Of a stretch of 64,000 nucleotides of DNA, positions 41,571 to 53,297 are shown one piece after another. Each line of letters opens with the position of its first letter. Position 1 is the stretch's first letter. The translations under genes and the position numbers were made by a program. The notes below the pieces were generated by a model. The model was given only the letters and a program-made list of their open reading frames with translations. It was not told where the DNA came from and did no database searches. This stretch comes from Luidia sarsii (lineage: Eukaryota > Echinodermata > Asteroidea > Paxillosida > Luidiidae): the NCBI GenBank assembly GCA_949987565.1, contig OX465111.1, forward strand, positions 18,693,508-18,757,507, read 5' to 3'.

Positions 41571-41932
41571 AACACAACATTGGTCGAGGTCAAAGAATAG
41601 CATCCATACGTTGTCTGATCCAACATATGAATAAAATAGCACACCTCTGAAAATTTCAGCTCAATCCGCCAACCGCGTCTCGAGAAAATAGTGAAAAACC
41701 ACTAATTTGTTTCGCGAAAATGTAGCATTCAAGGAATTGTTCCGAAAAAACGTTTAGATCTCGGTGAGACGTACACGATTTATTTTACTCCTTTCTAAAA
41801 AAATACAACATTTTAGGCAGAAATATTTCAGTGCGGGGTTTCTACCATAACCATCTTCAAACTGCATAAGTTTCATGTAAATCTGTGAACATTTCTGTTT
41901 TTCGATGTTACCAATGTTGTGTAGGGCTTTAA
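41571..41932. mobile_element. TTAA-flanked MITE, B2 subfamily
   Basis: TTAA at 41571-41574 and 41929-41932. The ends are AGGGATAACACAACATTGG and CCAATGTTGTGTAGGGCT; the interior has 'cgcgtctcgagaaaatagtg' and 'tttcatgtaaatctgtgaac'. Confidence 0.75.
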
Positions 41933-42109
41933 ATCAGTAAGCAGTTTGCAACATCGTAGTATACTTTAAATCTAAAAATCAATCTTATCAAACTCAAATC
42001 TGTGGAAATGACACAGCCAGGCCTCTCCGCTGCCACTGTGAAGAGACCGCCTGGAAATAGGTCTAGGGCCTATTTCAATAAATCAAGAATCGTAAAAACG
42101 TAGGGGGGC

Positions 42110-42710
42110 AGACACCCTGATCCTTAGCCTTTTGCTTCTGAGAAAAGTCCTGTTAAGATCCATATATAGGGCCCACTAGATTTTTATGATTCTTGTATTT
42201 CAAAAATGTCAAGGGCCCGGCATTGCAATCGGAGAAAGACCTTTCTCAACTCTAAGGCAAGAACTCCTTTTTTTGGTATATTTCACGTGATTCAAGAGCT
42301 TGCAAGAGTTTTGTAGCAACTTCACAATAAATCAAAAACAGTTCACAAAGACTCCCCCGTTACATTTGTCTGCCATTCTCGATGATTAGAATCCCTAAAA
42401 AGGAAAGATTGATTCTGCCTTTGAAAAAAAAGGTCCTGTTAGGATGGAAACGTCGCGACCTCTTGCATTGTTGGGACATTTTGGTCATTTAAGTCAGTAA
42501 GTGTAGCCATGGATAGCATTTCAAAATCTCAAAAGTTAGAGCATAGGGTAAGAGGGCCTGACGTTTCGATCCTAGCAGGACCTTTCTCAAAGGCAAAGAG
42601 AAAGGTCATAGGATCGAAACGTCAGGCCCTCTAACTTTTGAGATGTATGTACTGCAGGTCAGTGAGCAGTTTGCAACAGTTTTTTTTTTATTTACTTCAT
42701 ATCAAAATCG
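42110..42710. mobile_element. Cluster of hammerhead-like repeat copies of different ages
   Basis: Degenerate plus copies are at 42131-42175 and 42418-42455 and a remnant near 42213-42250. A younger foldback pair lies at 42552-42592 (minus) and 42597-42629 (plus), in which the plus core has lost part of its helix II hairpin. The flank 'cagtgagcagtttgcaac' follows. Confidence 0.7.
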
Positions 42711-43288
42711 AGTTTGGACTGTTTCCAGCAAGTGTTTCAAACTGAAGAGGGGTGCCAGGTCAATGGATATAGACAAAAGCTGAGTCTCTTTTTTTTTTTA
42801 ACTATTTCTCTCTGGGCGCTAAAGCCCCAAATTTTGATTAACACTTCCTGTTGTGGTTTTCTTGACCTTCCGTGTCCCCCAAAATAATGCGGGGCTGCAT
42901 TAAGTAGGCCAACTAACAGGTTGCCCGGTGGGGGGAGTGTGGAGAAGGGATGAGGGGAGGGGAGAGAAGAGGAGAGGAGGGGAGGGGAGGGGGGAGGCAG
43001 TTGTGAGGACAACTGTTAGGAAGGGGAGGGGGTGGGGACAGATGCTCCGAGGTGGGAAGGTTTGGAGAGAGGCGCAGGGGAACAAGAGGGGATCAAGAGG
43101 GGATCAAAATGTTCAAGCGGGAGCGCAAAAGTGGTGGTATGGTTCCCTGACGCCAACACGCCAGTACAGTACAGTACATGTGTGTACATGTACATGTACC
43201 ATTCGTGGTCATTCATTTGTAATTGTACACTGCATACTTATACATGTACTGTACTTCTCGTCTTCAAGCTCCGTGAAATCGGTGAAAT

Positions 43289-43501
43289 ATGTCAGGTTTG
43301 ATTGATTTTGTCAGGCTTTTAACTGGCTCTGATCCCAGTGAAAATACCGAAGAACAATTAAAGAGGAGAGCTGGCAGATCATCATTCAGCTCAAACCCGG
43401 ACATCGTACTACCACTCGTAGTCGCACTTAGTGGAAGAAACCATGACTTAAAGGGGAATGCAACCCACAGAAAAATGTTGGCTTATCTGATTGGATGTTA
43501 A
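43289..43501 (+). CDS. Unrecognised 70-codon open frame
   Basis: The frame starts MSGLIDFVRLLTGSDPSENT and continues EEQLKRRAGRSSFSSNPDIV with a mixed, protein-like composition, unlike the repeat-derived frames nearby. No family is recognised. After codon ~55 it runs into 'aaaggggaatgcaaccc', which looks like a transposon terminus. A second + frame (43523-43717) follows closely. It could be a remnant transposase exon or chance. Confidence 0.15.
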   Translation: MSGLIDFVRLLTGSDPSENTEEQLKRRAGRSSFSSNPDIVLPLVVALSGRNHDLKGNATHRKMLAYLIGC

Positions 43502-44488
43502 AAACAACCTACAATTACCTATGTGCTACTCACCTACGAGTTTCATAAAGAGGGAAAAATCGTGGAATTCAGTGGTCGAATTTGCGTTCCCGCAACCCGC
43601 CATCTTTTCGAAGGGGCCGCCGATCATTGCGGGGGGTGTGACATCACAACGGAGACATGCGTGGAGATTGCGTACAGTCTCGAACTCTCGATCTACAAAC
43701 ACTTTTACACGTGTTAGCGAAGCTGTGTGTAGCCATAAAGCTCTATAAAATGTTGCAGTTCTGTTCAATCAAAAACCGTGGGAATACTTTGAGGGAGACT
43801 GAAGGACATTTGATTTATTTTGATCTGTGTTAGATGCGTTAAAAAGAAATTTGACCTTAGCTACTTCATACTGATTCAAGAGGTTTCATTTGCGTTCTTC
43901 AACAAGGGTTTAGGGTTAAGAGGTCGACAAAATCTTTCACAGATATGAAGACAAGGTATTGGTGCAGTAATTCATGCTGTGTTTGAATGATTTAACTATG
44001 TTCTATTCTGGTTTTAATGACATTTCATAGATGGTCAGTGGATGGTGAGATTGAAATAAGAATATTCCTCTGTACAGTATATTAACATGTTTCCTGTGTC
44101 ATTCGTTTTCCTGTGTCATTCGTTTGTTTCAAGTACAATAATAACAATATATATATATATCTTTTCATTTACAATGTCACTTTTAGTATTTCGGACATTC
44201 AGATCCAAACGATTGGCTAAGTTCCCTGTAATTCCATCCCACTGAGAGGATATTCATTGCCATAACATTTTAAAACACATTCTGCTCGTGTTTGGCTAAA
44301 TTCGTGTTTTTTTTATGGTACCGACAAAATGGGGACTTGAGAAAACATGTCGATTTCACTTTAGAAATGACGATGGTAAATTTTGTATTTTAAACTTCAT
44401 TCCCACTTATAGTTGGAACTGTTGACACACTGTAGATAGTAGTTTTTGTACTTATAATATTGTTTGTACTTATGTCGTACTTATGTCA

Positions 44489-44810
44489 GGGTCCTTGTTT
44501 TGTTTGTACTTATATATTTTCTTTTAACTGTCAATACGATGCTTTATATATTAGTTCCAAGTTTTTTAAGTAAGAAGGATGTGTTGGTGTAGCGGATACA
44601 CTCTCTAACTTCTGACTAGGTGACCCGAGTTCGAGTCCTGGCGATATCAGGGTCCTTGTTTTGTTTGTACATATATATTTTCTTTTAACTTTCAATACGA
44701 TGCTTTATATATTAGTTCCAAGTTTTTTAAGTAAGAAGGATGTGTTGGTGTAGCGGTTACACTCTCTAACTTCTAACTTGGTGACCCGAGTTCGAGTCCT
44801 GGCGATGTCA
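44489..44810 (+). repeat. 161-bp tandem duplication carrying tRNA-like sequences
   Basis: Two direct copies start at the phrase GGGTCCTTGTTTTGTTTGTAC (44489 and 44650). Each ends in a ~72-nt tRNA-like sequence (44577-44648, 44738-44810) with A box TGGTGTAGCGG and B box GAGTTCGAGTCCTGG. Acceptor-stem pairing is poor and there is no clear cloverleaf, so these look like SINE heads rather than tRNA genes. Confidence 0.75.
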
Positions 44811-44934
44811 GGGTCCCTTGTTCGAGTTTCAAATTAAATAAATAATGCCTTTTAACTTTTGTTTCGACATCTAACCTGTCTTAAAAAGGGTAAAATTCCA
44901 TTTTATTTTATTTTATCTAGTGGGGTAGAGGGGG

Positions 44935-45133
44935 CACCACAGGTCTCCGAACCGCCGCGGGTTGGTGATCTGGGGAGGCCGGGGATTCTGGAGAGGTCGG
45001 GTGATCTGGGGAGGCCGGTTGATCTGGGGAGGCCTGGGTTTCTGGGAAGACCTGCATCCACCCGGGATCGAACCCTCGGCCTTGAGGTTCCCAGTCGAGC
45101 CACTGAACCTCTAGCCTCATGAGTCCCCCCCAC
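44935..45133 (-). mobile_element. tRNA-like SINE head (minus) with 18-bp minisatellite
   Basis: On the minus strand, GTGGCTCGACTGG resembles an A box and GAGGGTTCGATCCCGGGT is a strong B box (45054-45071 on the + strand). On the + strand, 44958-45050 holds about five 18-bp units like GGTGATCTGGGGAGGCC. Confidence 0.65.
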
Positions 45134-45210
45134 CCACCCCTAAAAAACCAATCTATTTAAACCTTCGGTTACCTTAATAGAATTTAAAAACATGAAATTA
45201 AAGACTCGAC

Positions 45211-47690
45211 TTCCCCGGGGATCGAACCTGCAACCTTGAGGTTACAGACCCTGGGACACCTACGACACGCCATGCGCACCAGTTGACTTTTGGTCGAAAT
45301 TTCAGATACTTATAGGTTGGGTTTGTACTTGGTAATTTGAAGAAGAAAAATGTTCTGTTACATCCCGGGGATCGAACCTGCAACCTTGAGGTTACAGACC
45401 CTGGGACACCTACGACACGCCATGTGCACCAGTTGAATTTTGGTCGAATTTTCAGATACTTATAGGTTGGGTTTGTACTTGGTAATTTGAAGAAGAAAAA
45501 TGTTCTATTACTTCCCTGGGGATCGAACCTGCAACCTTGAGGTTACAGACCCTGGGACACCTACGACACGCCATGCGCACCAGTTGACTTTTGGTCGAAA
45601 TTTCAGATACTTATAGGTTGGGTTTGTACTTGGTAATTTGAAGAAGAAAAATGTAACTGTTGCATCCCTGGGAATCGAACCTGCAACCTTGAGGTTACAG
45701 ACCCTGGGACACCCACGACACGCCATGCGCACCAGTTGACTTTTGGTCGAAATTTCAGATACTTATAGGTTGGGTTTGTACTTGGTAATTTGAAGAAGAA
45801 AAATGTTCTGTTACATCCCGGGGATCGAACCTGCAACCTTGAGGTTACAGACCCTGGGACACCTACGACACGCCATGTGCACCAGTTGAATTTTGGTCGA
45901 ATTTTCAGATACTTATAGGTTGGGTTTGTACTTGGTAATTTGAAGAAGAAAAATGTTCTATTACTTCCCTGGGGATCGAACCTGCAACCTTGAGGTTACA
46001 GACCCTGGGACACCTACGACACGCCATGCGCACCAGTTGACTTTTGGTCGAAATTTCAGATACTTATAGGTTGGGTTTGTACTTGGTAATTTGAAGAAGA
46101 AAAATGTAACTGTTGCATCCCTGGGAATCGAACCTGCAACCTTGAGGTTACAGACCCTGGGACACCCACGACACGCCATGCGCACCAGTTGACTTTTGGT
46201 CGAAATTTCAGATACTTATAGGTTGGGTTTGTACTTGGTAATTTGAAGAAGAAAAATGTTCTGTTACATCCCGGGGATCGAACCTGCAACCTTGAGGTTA
46301 CAGACCCTGGGACACCTACGACACGCCATGTGCACCAGTTGAATTTTGGTCGAATTTTCAGATACTTATAGGTTGGGTTTGTACTTGGAAATTTGAAGAA
46401 GAAAAATGTTCTATTACTTCCCTGGGGATCGAACCTGCAACCTTGAGGTTACAGACCCTGGGACACCTACGACACGCCATGCGCACCAGTTGACTTTTGG
46501 TCGAAATTTCAGATACTTATAGGTTGGGTTTGTACTTGGTAATTTGAAGAAGAAAAATGTAACTGTTGCATCCCTGGGAATCGAACCTGCAACCTTGAGG
46601 TTACAGACCCTGGGACACCCACGACACGCCATGCGCACCAGTTGACTTTTGGTCGAAATTTCAGATACTTATAGGTTGGGTTTGTACTTGGTAATTTGAA
46701 GAAGAAAAATGTTCTGTTACATCCCGGGGATCGAACCTGCAACCTTGAGGTTACAGACCCTGGGACACCTACGACACGCCATGTGCACCAGTTGAATTTT
46801 GGTCGAATTTTCAGATACTTATAGGTTGGGTTTGTACTTGGTAATTTGAAGAAGAAAAATGTTCTATTACTTCCCTGGGGATCGAACCTGCAACCTTGAG
46901 GTTACAGACCCTGGGACACCTACGACACGCCATGCGCACCAGTTGACTTTTGGTCGAAATTTCAGATACTTATAGGTTGGGTTTGTACTTGGTAATTTGA
47001 AGAAGAAAAATGTAACTGTTGCATCCCTGGGAATCGAACCTGCAACCTTGAGGTTACAGACCCTGGGACACCCACGACACGCCATGCGCACCAGTTGACT
47101 TTTGGTCGAAATTTCAGATACTTATAGGTTGGGTTTGTACTTGGTAATTTCAAGAAGAAAAATGTTCTGTTACATCCCGGGGATCGAACCTGCAACCTTG
47201 AGGTTACAGACCCTGGGACACCTACGACACGCCATGTGCACCAGTTGAATTTTGGTCGAATTTTCAGATACTTATAGGTTGGGTTTGTACTTGGTAATTT
47301 GAAGAAGAAAAATGTTCTATTACTTCCCTGGGGATCGAACCTGCAACCTTGAGGTTACAGACCCTGGGACACCTACGACACGCCATGCGCACCAGTTGAT
47401 TTTTTGTTCAAATTTCAGATACTTATAGGTTGGGTTTGTACTTGGTAATTTGAAGAAGAAAAATTTAACTGTTGCATCCCTGGGGATCGAACCTGCAACC
47501 TTGCGGTAACAGACCCTGGGACACCCACGACACGCCATGCGCACCAGTTGATTTTTTGTTCAAATTTCAGATACTTATAGGTTGGGTTTGTACTTGGTAA
47601 TTTGAAGAAGAAAAATGTACTGTTGCATCCCTGGGGATCGAACCTGCAACCTTGAGGTAATACCGTTACAGACCCATTGTGTCACAGGGG
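45211..47690 (-). repeat. tRNA-like satellite: ~151-bp monomers in a 453-bp higher-order unit
   Basis: About sixteen monomers each contain GGGGATCGAACCTGCAACC on the + strand, which on the minus strand is a B box (GGTTCGATCCC). Each also has 'ggttacagaccctgggacac', 'gacacgccatgcgcaccag' and 'ataggttgggtttgtacttg'. Three monomer types, distinguished by GTTCTGTTACATCC, GTTCTATTACTTCC and GTAACTGTTGCATCC, alternate strictly. Equivalent frames therefore recur every 453 bp (45508, 45961, 46414, 46867, 47320). Copies are almost identical except at the right edge. Short minus-strand frames here are not genes. Confidence 0.95.
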
Positions 47691-47699
47691 ATAAATGGG

Positions 47700-49410
47700 T
47701 CTTCGTAATATTGTTTAATATCGGGATACAGAGGTCAAGAGGTCAGTTGTGCAAGAAGGGGACAGCAGTCTACAAAATTGTGTAATGGGGAAAAGGGATC
47801 TACAGAATTGGGTGATAAATGGGTTAAGGGGTCTACATAATGTTGTGCAAGAAGGGGGTACAGCAGTCTACAACATTGTGTAATGGGGAAAAGGGATCTA
47901 CAGAATTGGGTGATAAATGGGTTAAGGGGTCTACATAATGTTGTGCAAGAAGGGGGTACAGCAGTCTACAGCATTGTGTAATGGGGAAAAGGGTTACAGA
48001 ATTGGGTGATAAATGGATTAAGGGGTCTACATAATGTTGTGCAAGAAGGGGGTACAGCAGTCTACAACATTGTGTAATGGGGAAAAGGGATCTACAGAAT
48101 TGGGTGATAAATGGGTTAAGGGGTCTACATAATGTTGTGCAAGAAGGGGGTACAGCAGTCTACAGCATTGTGTAATGGGGAAAAGGGTTACAGAATTGGG
48201 TGATAAATGGGATAAGGGGTTTACAGAATGTTGTGCAAGAAGGGGGTACAGCAGTCTACAACATTGTGTAATGGGGAAAAGGGATCTACAGAATTGGGTG
48301 ATAAATGGGATAAGGGGTTTACAGAATGTTGTGCAAGAAGGGGGTACAGCAGTCTACAGAATTGTGTAATGGGGAAAAGGGATCTACAGAATTGGGTGAT
48401 AAATGGGTTAAGGGGTCTACATAATGTTGTGCAAGAAGGGGGTACAGCAGTCTACAGCATTGTGTAATGGGGAAAAGGGTTACAGAATTGGGTGATAAAT
48501 GGGATAAGGGGTTTACAGAATGTTGTGCAAGAAGGGGGTACAGCAGTCTACAAAATTGTGAAATGGGGAAAAGGGATCTACAGAATTGGGTTATAAATGG
48601 ATTAAGGGGTCTACATAATGTTGTGCAAGAAGGGGGTACAGCAGTCTACAACATTGTGTAATGGGGAAAAGGGATCTACAGAATTGGGTGATAAATGGGA
48701 TAAGGGGTTTACAGAATATTGTGCAAGAAGGGGGTACAGCAGTCTACAACATTGTGAAATGGGGAAAAGGGATCTACAGAATTGGGTGATAAATGGGATA
48801 AGGGGTTTACAGAATATTGTGCAAGAAGGGGGTACAGCAGTCTACATCATTGTGTAATGGGGAAAAGGGATCTACAGAATTGGGTGATAAATGGGATAAG
48901 GGGTTTACAGAATGTTGTGCAAGAAGGGGGTACAGCAGTCTACAAAATTGTGAAATGGGGAAAAGGGATCTACAGAATTGGGTGATAAATGGGATAAGGG
49001 GTTTACAGAATATTGTGCAAGAAGGGGGTACAGCAGTCTACAACATTGTGTAATGGGGAAAAGGGATCTACAGAATTGGGTGATAAATGGATTAAGGGGT
49101 CTACATAATGTTGTGCAAGAAGGGGGTACAGCAGTCTACATCATTGTGTAATGGGGAAAAGGGATCTACAGAATTGGGTGATAAATGGGATAAGGGGTTT
49201 ACAGAATGTTGTGCAAGAAGGGCGTACAGCAGTCTACAACATTGTGTAATGGGAAAAGGGATCTACATAATTGGTTAATAAATGGGTTAAGGTGTCTACA
49301 TAATGTTGTGCAAGAAGGGGGTACAGCAGTCTACAACATTGTGTAATGGGGAAAAGGGTTACAGAATTGGGAGATATATAGGTTAAGGGGTCTATATTAA
49401 CAGAATGTTG
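47700..49410 (+). repeat. Satellite of ~98-bp units made of three ~33-bp monomers
   Basis: About seventeen units share TGTAATGGGGAAAAGGG, 'atctacagaattgggtgata', 'aatgggttaaggggtctac', 'ataatgttgtgcaagaaggg' and 'ggtacagcagtctacaac'. Unit starts are 96-98 bp apart (47785, 47883, 47981, 48077). Within a unit TCTACARAATTGTG recurs about every 33 bp. Frames of 60-80 codons are repeat translations. Confidence 0.95.
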
Positions 49411-49900
49411 TGCAAGAAGGGATACAGGAATGCAGATACAGAATTGTGTAATAAGGGATACATGGGTCTACAGAATTGTGTACATGTAATTGGGGATACG
49501 GAGGTCTACAGAATTGTTATATTTTTATATAGGGGACAAGGGGACTACAGAATTGTGTAAGAGGGAATAAATGGATCTATACAGAATTGTGCAAAGGTAC
49601 ATGGTTCTACATAATTGTGCAATATCTAGGTGATATTGGGGTCTACGGAATTGTGCAGGAAGGGATACAGGAGTTGACAGAATTGTGTAATAGGGAATTA
49701 AGGGGTCTCAACAGAAAGGTGAAAACAAGGAAAAAGGGGTCTGTAGAATAGTGTAATAGGGGATACAAGGGTCTATAGAATTGAGCTTTACAGAATTGTA
49801 TAAGAGGAGATTATGTAAGATTTAACAGCTCTGTATAATATGGTAATGGGGATGTCGGGTTCTACAGAACTGTGAAAGATGATGCCAGAGTGCTCTACAG
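49411..49900 (+). repeat. Diverged flank of the 33-bp satellite
   Basis: Single monomers such as GGTCTACAGAATTGTGTAA and 'ataggggatacaagggtcta' persist without the 98-bp order. This is probably the ancestral 33-bp stage from which the 98-bp unit was amplified. Confidence 0.8.
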
Positions 49901-50823
49901 ATGGTCACATGGGGTCTACGGTACATAGAGTTTGGCAACAGAGCTGGGTACGAACAGGGCCACAGAGGTCCACGGTATACAGAGCCCGAATTCAACATCA
50001 CAGAACAAAGACCCTGCATCTGATACACTTCTGGCAGCAGCCCAAATCATCCCAAAGTGAAACTGTTTTCCCTCGACCTCAGGGCGTCCTCCAATCGAAT
50101 TTACCAATCAGGGGATGAGTCCTTCAAAGAGAAACAGGAGCATACAAAACCACGGGCACTTTCAGCAATTTCAGAGGGTTTTCCCCTGAGAGTTTTAGGT
50201 ACATGGTCACTGCTGTCAGTGGCCAGTGACGGGTCCCGCTACCAAGGGCAGGATTTTAGTCGAAAGAGGCACGTTCCAACTCGGGAAGATTGCCCGCTAA
50301 GCCGGGGGAAAATGAAGGGCTGTCAGGCGGGCTTAGAGTGTCGGTCGGCCCATGGCGGTCAGCAGCTGCCACGCTGAATCTCTGGATTGACCGCTCCGGC
50401 CCGGAGTCCAGACCGAACATGTCTGGCCGAACGAGCGGAGGAAATTACGGGTTACTCGTTGTGCAGTTTGATGGGCTGTTCCATCCCTTCATCCTTGGAA
50501 TCAATTCAAAAAGCCGGTCATTGAATCATGTGTCTCTATTGGCGGTGTAATCCAATTGCCACAGCCCATCATGATACAGCGCTATCCCGCTCTCCCAATT
50601 GGGATGAGATTACTAGGTGTTTCGCAGGGTTTTTTTTTCTTCCCCCAAGCTCTGTAGGCTTAATAATAGATTAGTGTATACAGGGAATAACAGGCCACAC
50701 ATCTTCTTGGAAACTCAAGGGAGAAGGATCGGTCAGTTCATGGATGGTCAGCCCCGCTGATCTCTCAATCTAGGCCCAGGGTATTCTCAAAGGGACAGGG
50801 CACGGCAGTGAGTCTATACGCTC
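49901..50823. other. No gene or element recognised
   Basis: Frames at 50057-50377 and 50290-50550 (+) lack recognisable content. No transposon termini are seen. Confidence 0.35.
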
Positions 50824-51084
50824 ATATGTGACCCGGCATAACGACATGAGGTATATCCCACCAAAACACCTTTTTGAGTAAACAACGCCTGAAGTAAAAG
50901 TATCTTCACAATTCGATGACAAATAAAAAAAAAAATTTGTTTATTTTTGGAAATTTTAAATATTAGAGGATATTATATTTTGATATCATTTGAAAGCTAA
51001 TGGTATACTCTTTCACATCATTAGAAAATCTCAAAATCTCAAAAGTGGGGCTATTCCTCATTATGCTGTGCCGGGTCACATATA
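50824..51084. mobile_element. ~260-bp GTGACCCGGC element, internally deleted
   Basis: The left end is ATATGTGACCCGGCATAACG and the right end TGTGCCGGGTCACATATA. Both termini are intact but ~220 bp of the interior of the complete copy is missing, which makes it a compact MITE. Confidence 0.8.
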
Positions 51085-52020
51085 TTCAGAACCGCTTTGT
51101 TTTTAAAGGCAGTGAGAAAGATCTGGCGAGAATGAAAATCTGGCATCGATCCTAAGGTAAACCAGTTTTGACCGATTGAAACCGCATTGTTAAAATCCAA
51201 ATGAAAAACAACCCACAAACGATGATTCCATCTTGTAAATTAGATTGACAAAGCCTGGGCCAAATTCATCAGTCTATACATCACCACAAGTCCAGCCTCA
51301 AGACCTTAGTTACAGATTTCCACTGGGCCTCAGGCTTATAACACGAAGCGGCTTCAGTATCACACGCCTCGCTGAAAAAATCGTCAAATGGGGCACTTTG
51401 CAATTTTGGCTCAACAGGCAAAATGGTCCAATTCACACAGTGAACAATGAGCATCGCCCATCAGTATACAGTTGGGTCATCTTGATTTCGACCATGGAAG
51501 ACTTTTCGTGTTTAGCAGATTTCCACCTTTAAGCAGTTCTGACGTTGCCCCCCCCCCAAAAAAAAAAAAAAAAAAAAAATCCTGAAACGGACAATTCGAG
51601 AGGACATCTTCAAGAGACCATTTTGACTAAGGAGAGTTCTTTAGTGTTGCGTTTCCGACTTGGTGTTGGTTTTCTACAGGCCGCATTCACTTTATGTGAT
51701 CCCCGAGCTGCTGTAGCCAGGTTTGCAGTAATTGGTTATTTACATCTGAATGAAAACAGGGGGGGGATCCCTGGAGATATATGTTCAGGTCAAGGTTCAG
51801 CCAGGTTCTATTTTTGTAAAAATTGTAAAAATTGTCATTTTTCCCCTTTATTTGTTTTCTATAGGCCATGAACTACTTTGCCGATGATACTCAAATAAAA
51901 AAAAAATACTGAAAAGCGTGGCGTTTCAAATATCAAGCTATTGTTCTATTTTCAAGTGTATAGCCACTGAAATGGGTTCGCCTATAAATAGCCAATGAAA
52001 TAAGTAACAGATTTCGGTGA
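51085..52020. other. Mostly unique DNA with a diverged repeat
   Basis: A segment at 51690-51790 ('tttatgtgatccccgagc', 'gtagccaggtttgcagtaa', 'tgaatgaaaaca') is the inverse of 60260-60350 and partly matches 11310-11350, so it is an unclassified interspersed repeat. Poly(C)/(A) at 51550-51580. Confidence 0.4.
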
Positions 52021-52029
52021 CGCGATGAT

Positions 52030-52980
52030 TTTCAGCGATACGGGAGGGGGAGGGGGGAGGAGAGAAGAGAGAGGGGAGGAGGATGTTTATCTGTCATTGT
52101 CCCAATCATCATTGGGATTTAATCTTCACTCGTCAAGCCTCCTCCTTCGCGGGGATTTGCGGTGAGATAGACGGGGAGGGCAAGACTGAATTACTTCCGG
52201 CCCATTTCTGGTCTGGAGTGAGGAGAGCCCCTCCTCCCCCTCCCTCTCCTCCCCTCCCCTCCTCCCTGACTGGACAGTTCCCGGACTTTCCACAGCTGAA
52301 ATCGTCCACCCCTCTGTCCCCACCCCTCCCCCCCCCCTCAGAAAAAACCCCTCTCTGCTCTCCCCCATCAACTCTGAACGAGTAGATCCAGGTTGACGGA
52401 TAGTAACCGAGGGCAGGCCGAAAAGACACAAGAAAAAAAGGGACGAAATCTGGAATAGTCAGAAAAAAAAACCCAGAATAGCAGTATGGAAAATTTCTCT
52501 CTTGTTCCTCTCTCTCTCTTGTTGGAGAATTATTATTTCATTTTTTTTTTGCAGGTGTTAATTTCTGCTCCACAAATGCCGCAGGGAAAGAAAATTGCTT
52601 TCTGTGTTCTTGTCTGGGGTCGTGTGGTGTTTTTTTTTTCTTTCTCTCCCCTTCTGTGGAAAGGAGTGCAGGTGTTTGCTTAAAAAATACTTTCACCACC
52701 GGAATTGAGCAATTTTTTTTTTTTTGAGTTTCGGTAAAAGAGGAGGTTGTCAGTAGCCAATTTTCGGAACGCTTCTCAAACTGTCAGTGCCAGCTATGCG
52801 TGTACTCGGACAGAAAGCAACGGAGAGGAAAGGATCGATGAAAGTATGGCCGGCTGGGGGGAAAAAATTAAAAATTCAAGAGAATTCGCCGAGAAGGAGA
52901 AGAAGAAGAAGAAGAAGAAGAAGAAAAACAGCCCTGAAAATGGGACACTGCAGATGGTCGGACAATCTGGAGTTCCTCCT
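52030..52980. other. Low-complexity purine and pyrimidine patches, no gene
   Basis: Polypurine DNA lies at 52040-52083, C/T-rich at 52230-52265, poly(T) at 52712-52726 and (GAA)n at 52893-52927. Frames here follow the low-complexity sequence. Confidence 0.45.
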
Positions 52981-53297
52981 GCACTGTAAAAACGAACTGC
53001 ACCTCATGCACTTCTGCAATGGCACATATTTGTCCCAGAATCATGAACACTTGAGGCACCTAAACTGTACTTCATGCACGTGAAATACTGTAGCTCAAGC
53101 ACATGTGGCATTGTAATCACTTGAGCAAAAGTCGGATGAGGTGCACGAAGTGCTTCATGTACAAGAACATCTCCCTATTTACTGTACCTCAAGCACATGG
53201 AGTGAAAGTGAGCATCACCTCGTGCGCATGTATCGTGCACCATGTGCCTCAACAAAGTTCATCCATGTGCACGATGTGAGCACCGTTTTTACAGTGC
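52981..53297. mobile_element. ~317-bp MITE with GCACTGTAAAAACG ends
   Basis: The left end GCACTGTAAAAACG is repeated inverted at the right (CGTTTTTACAGTGC, 53284-53297). The interior holds many self-complementary words (GTGCAC, CATGCAC, TTGAGGCAC, 'gtgcacgaagtgc'), which would give a branched fold. No clear target duplication. Confidence 0.7.

Noticed and set aside
47700..49410. Regular spaced repeats resembling a CRISPR array
   Set aside because: Units are contiguous, with no unique spacers, in an animal genome; it is a satellite.
49879..50550. Several overlapping + strand frames of 79-106 codons
   Set aside because: No recognisable domain, no conserved splice sites and overlap in several frames; consistent with chance in GC-moderate DNA.
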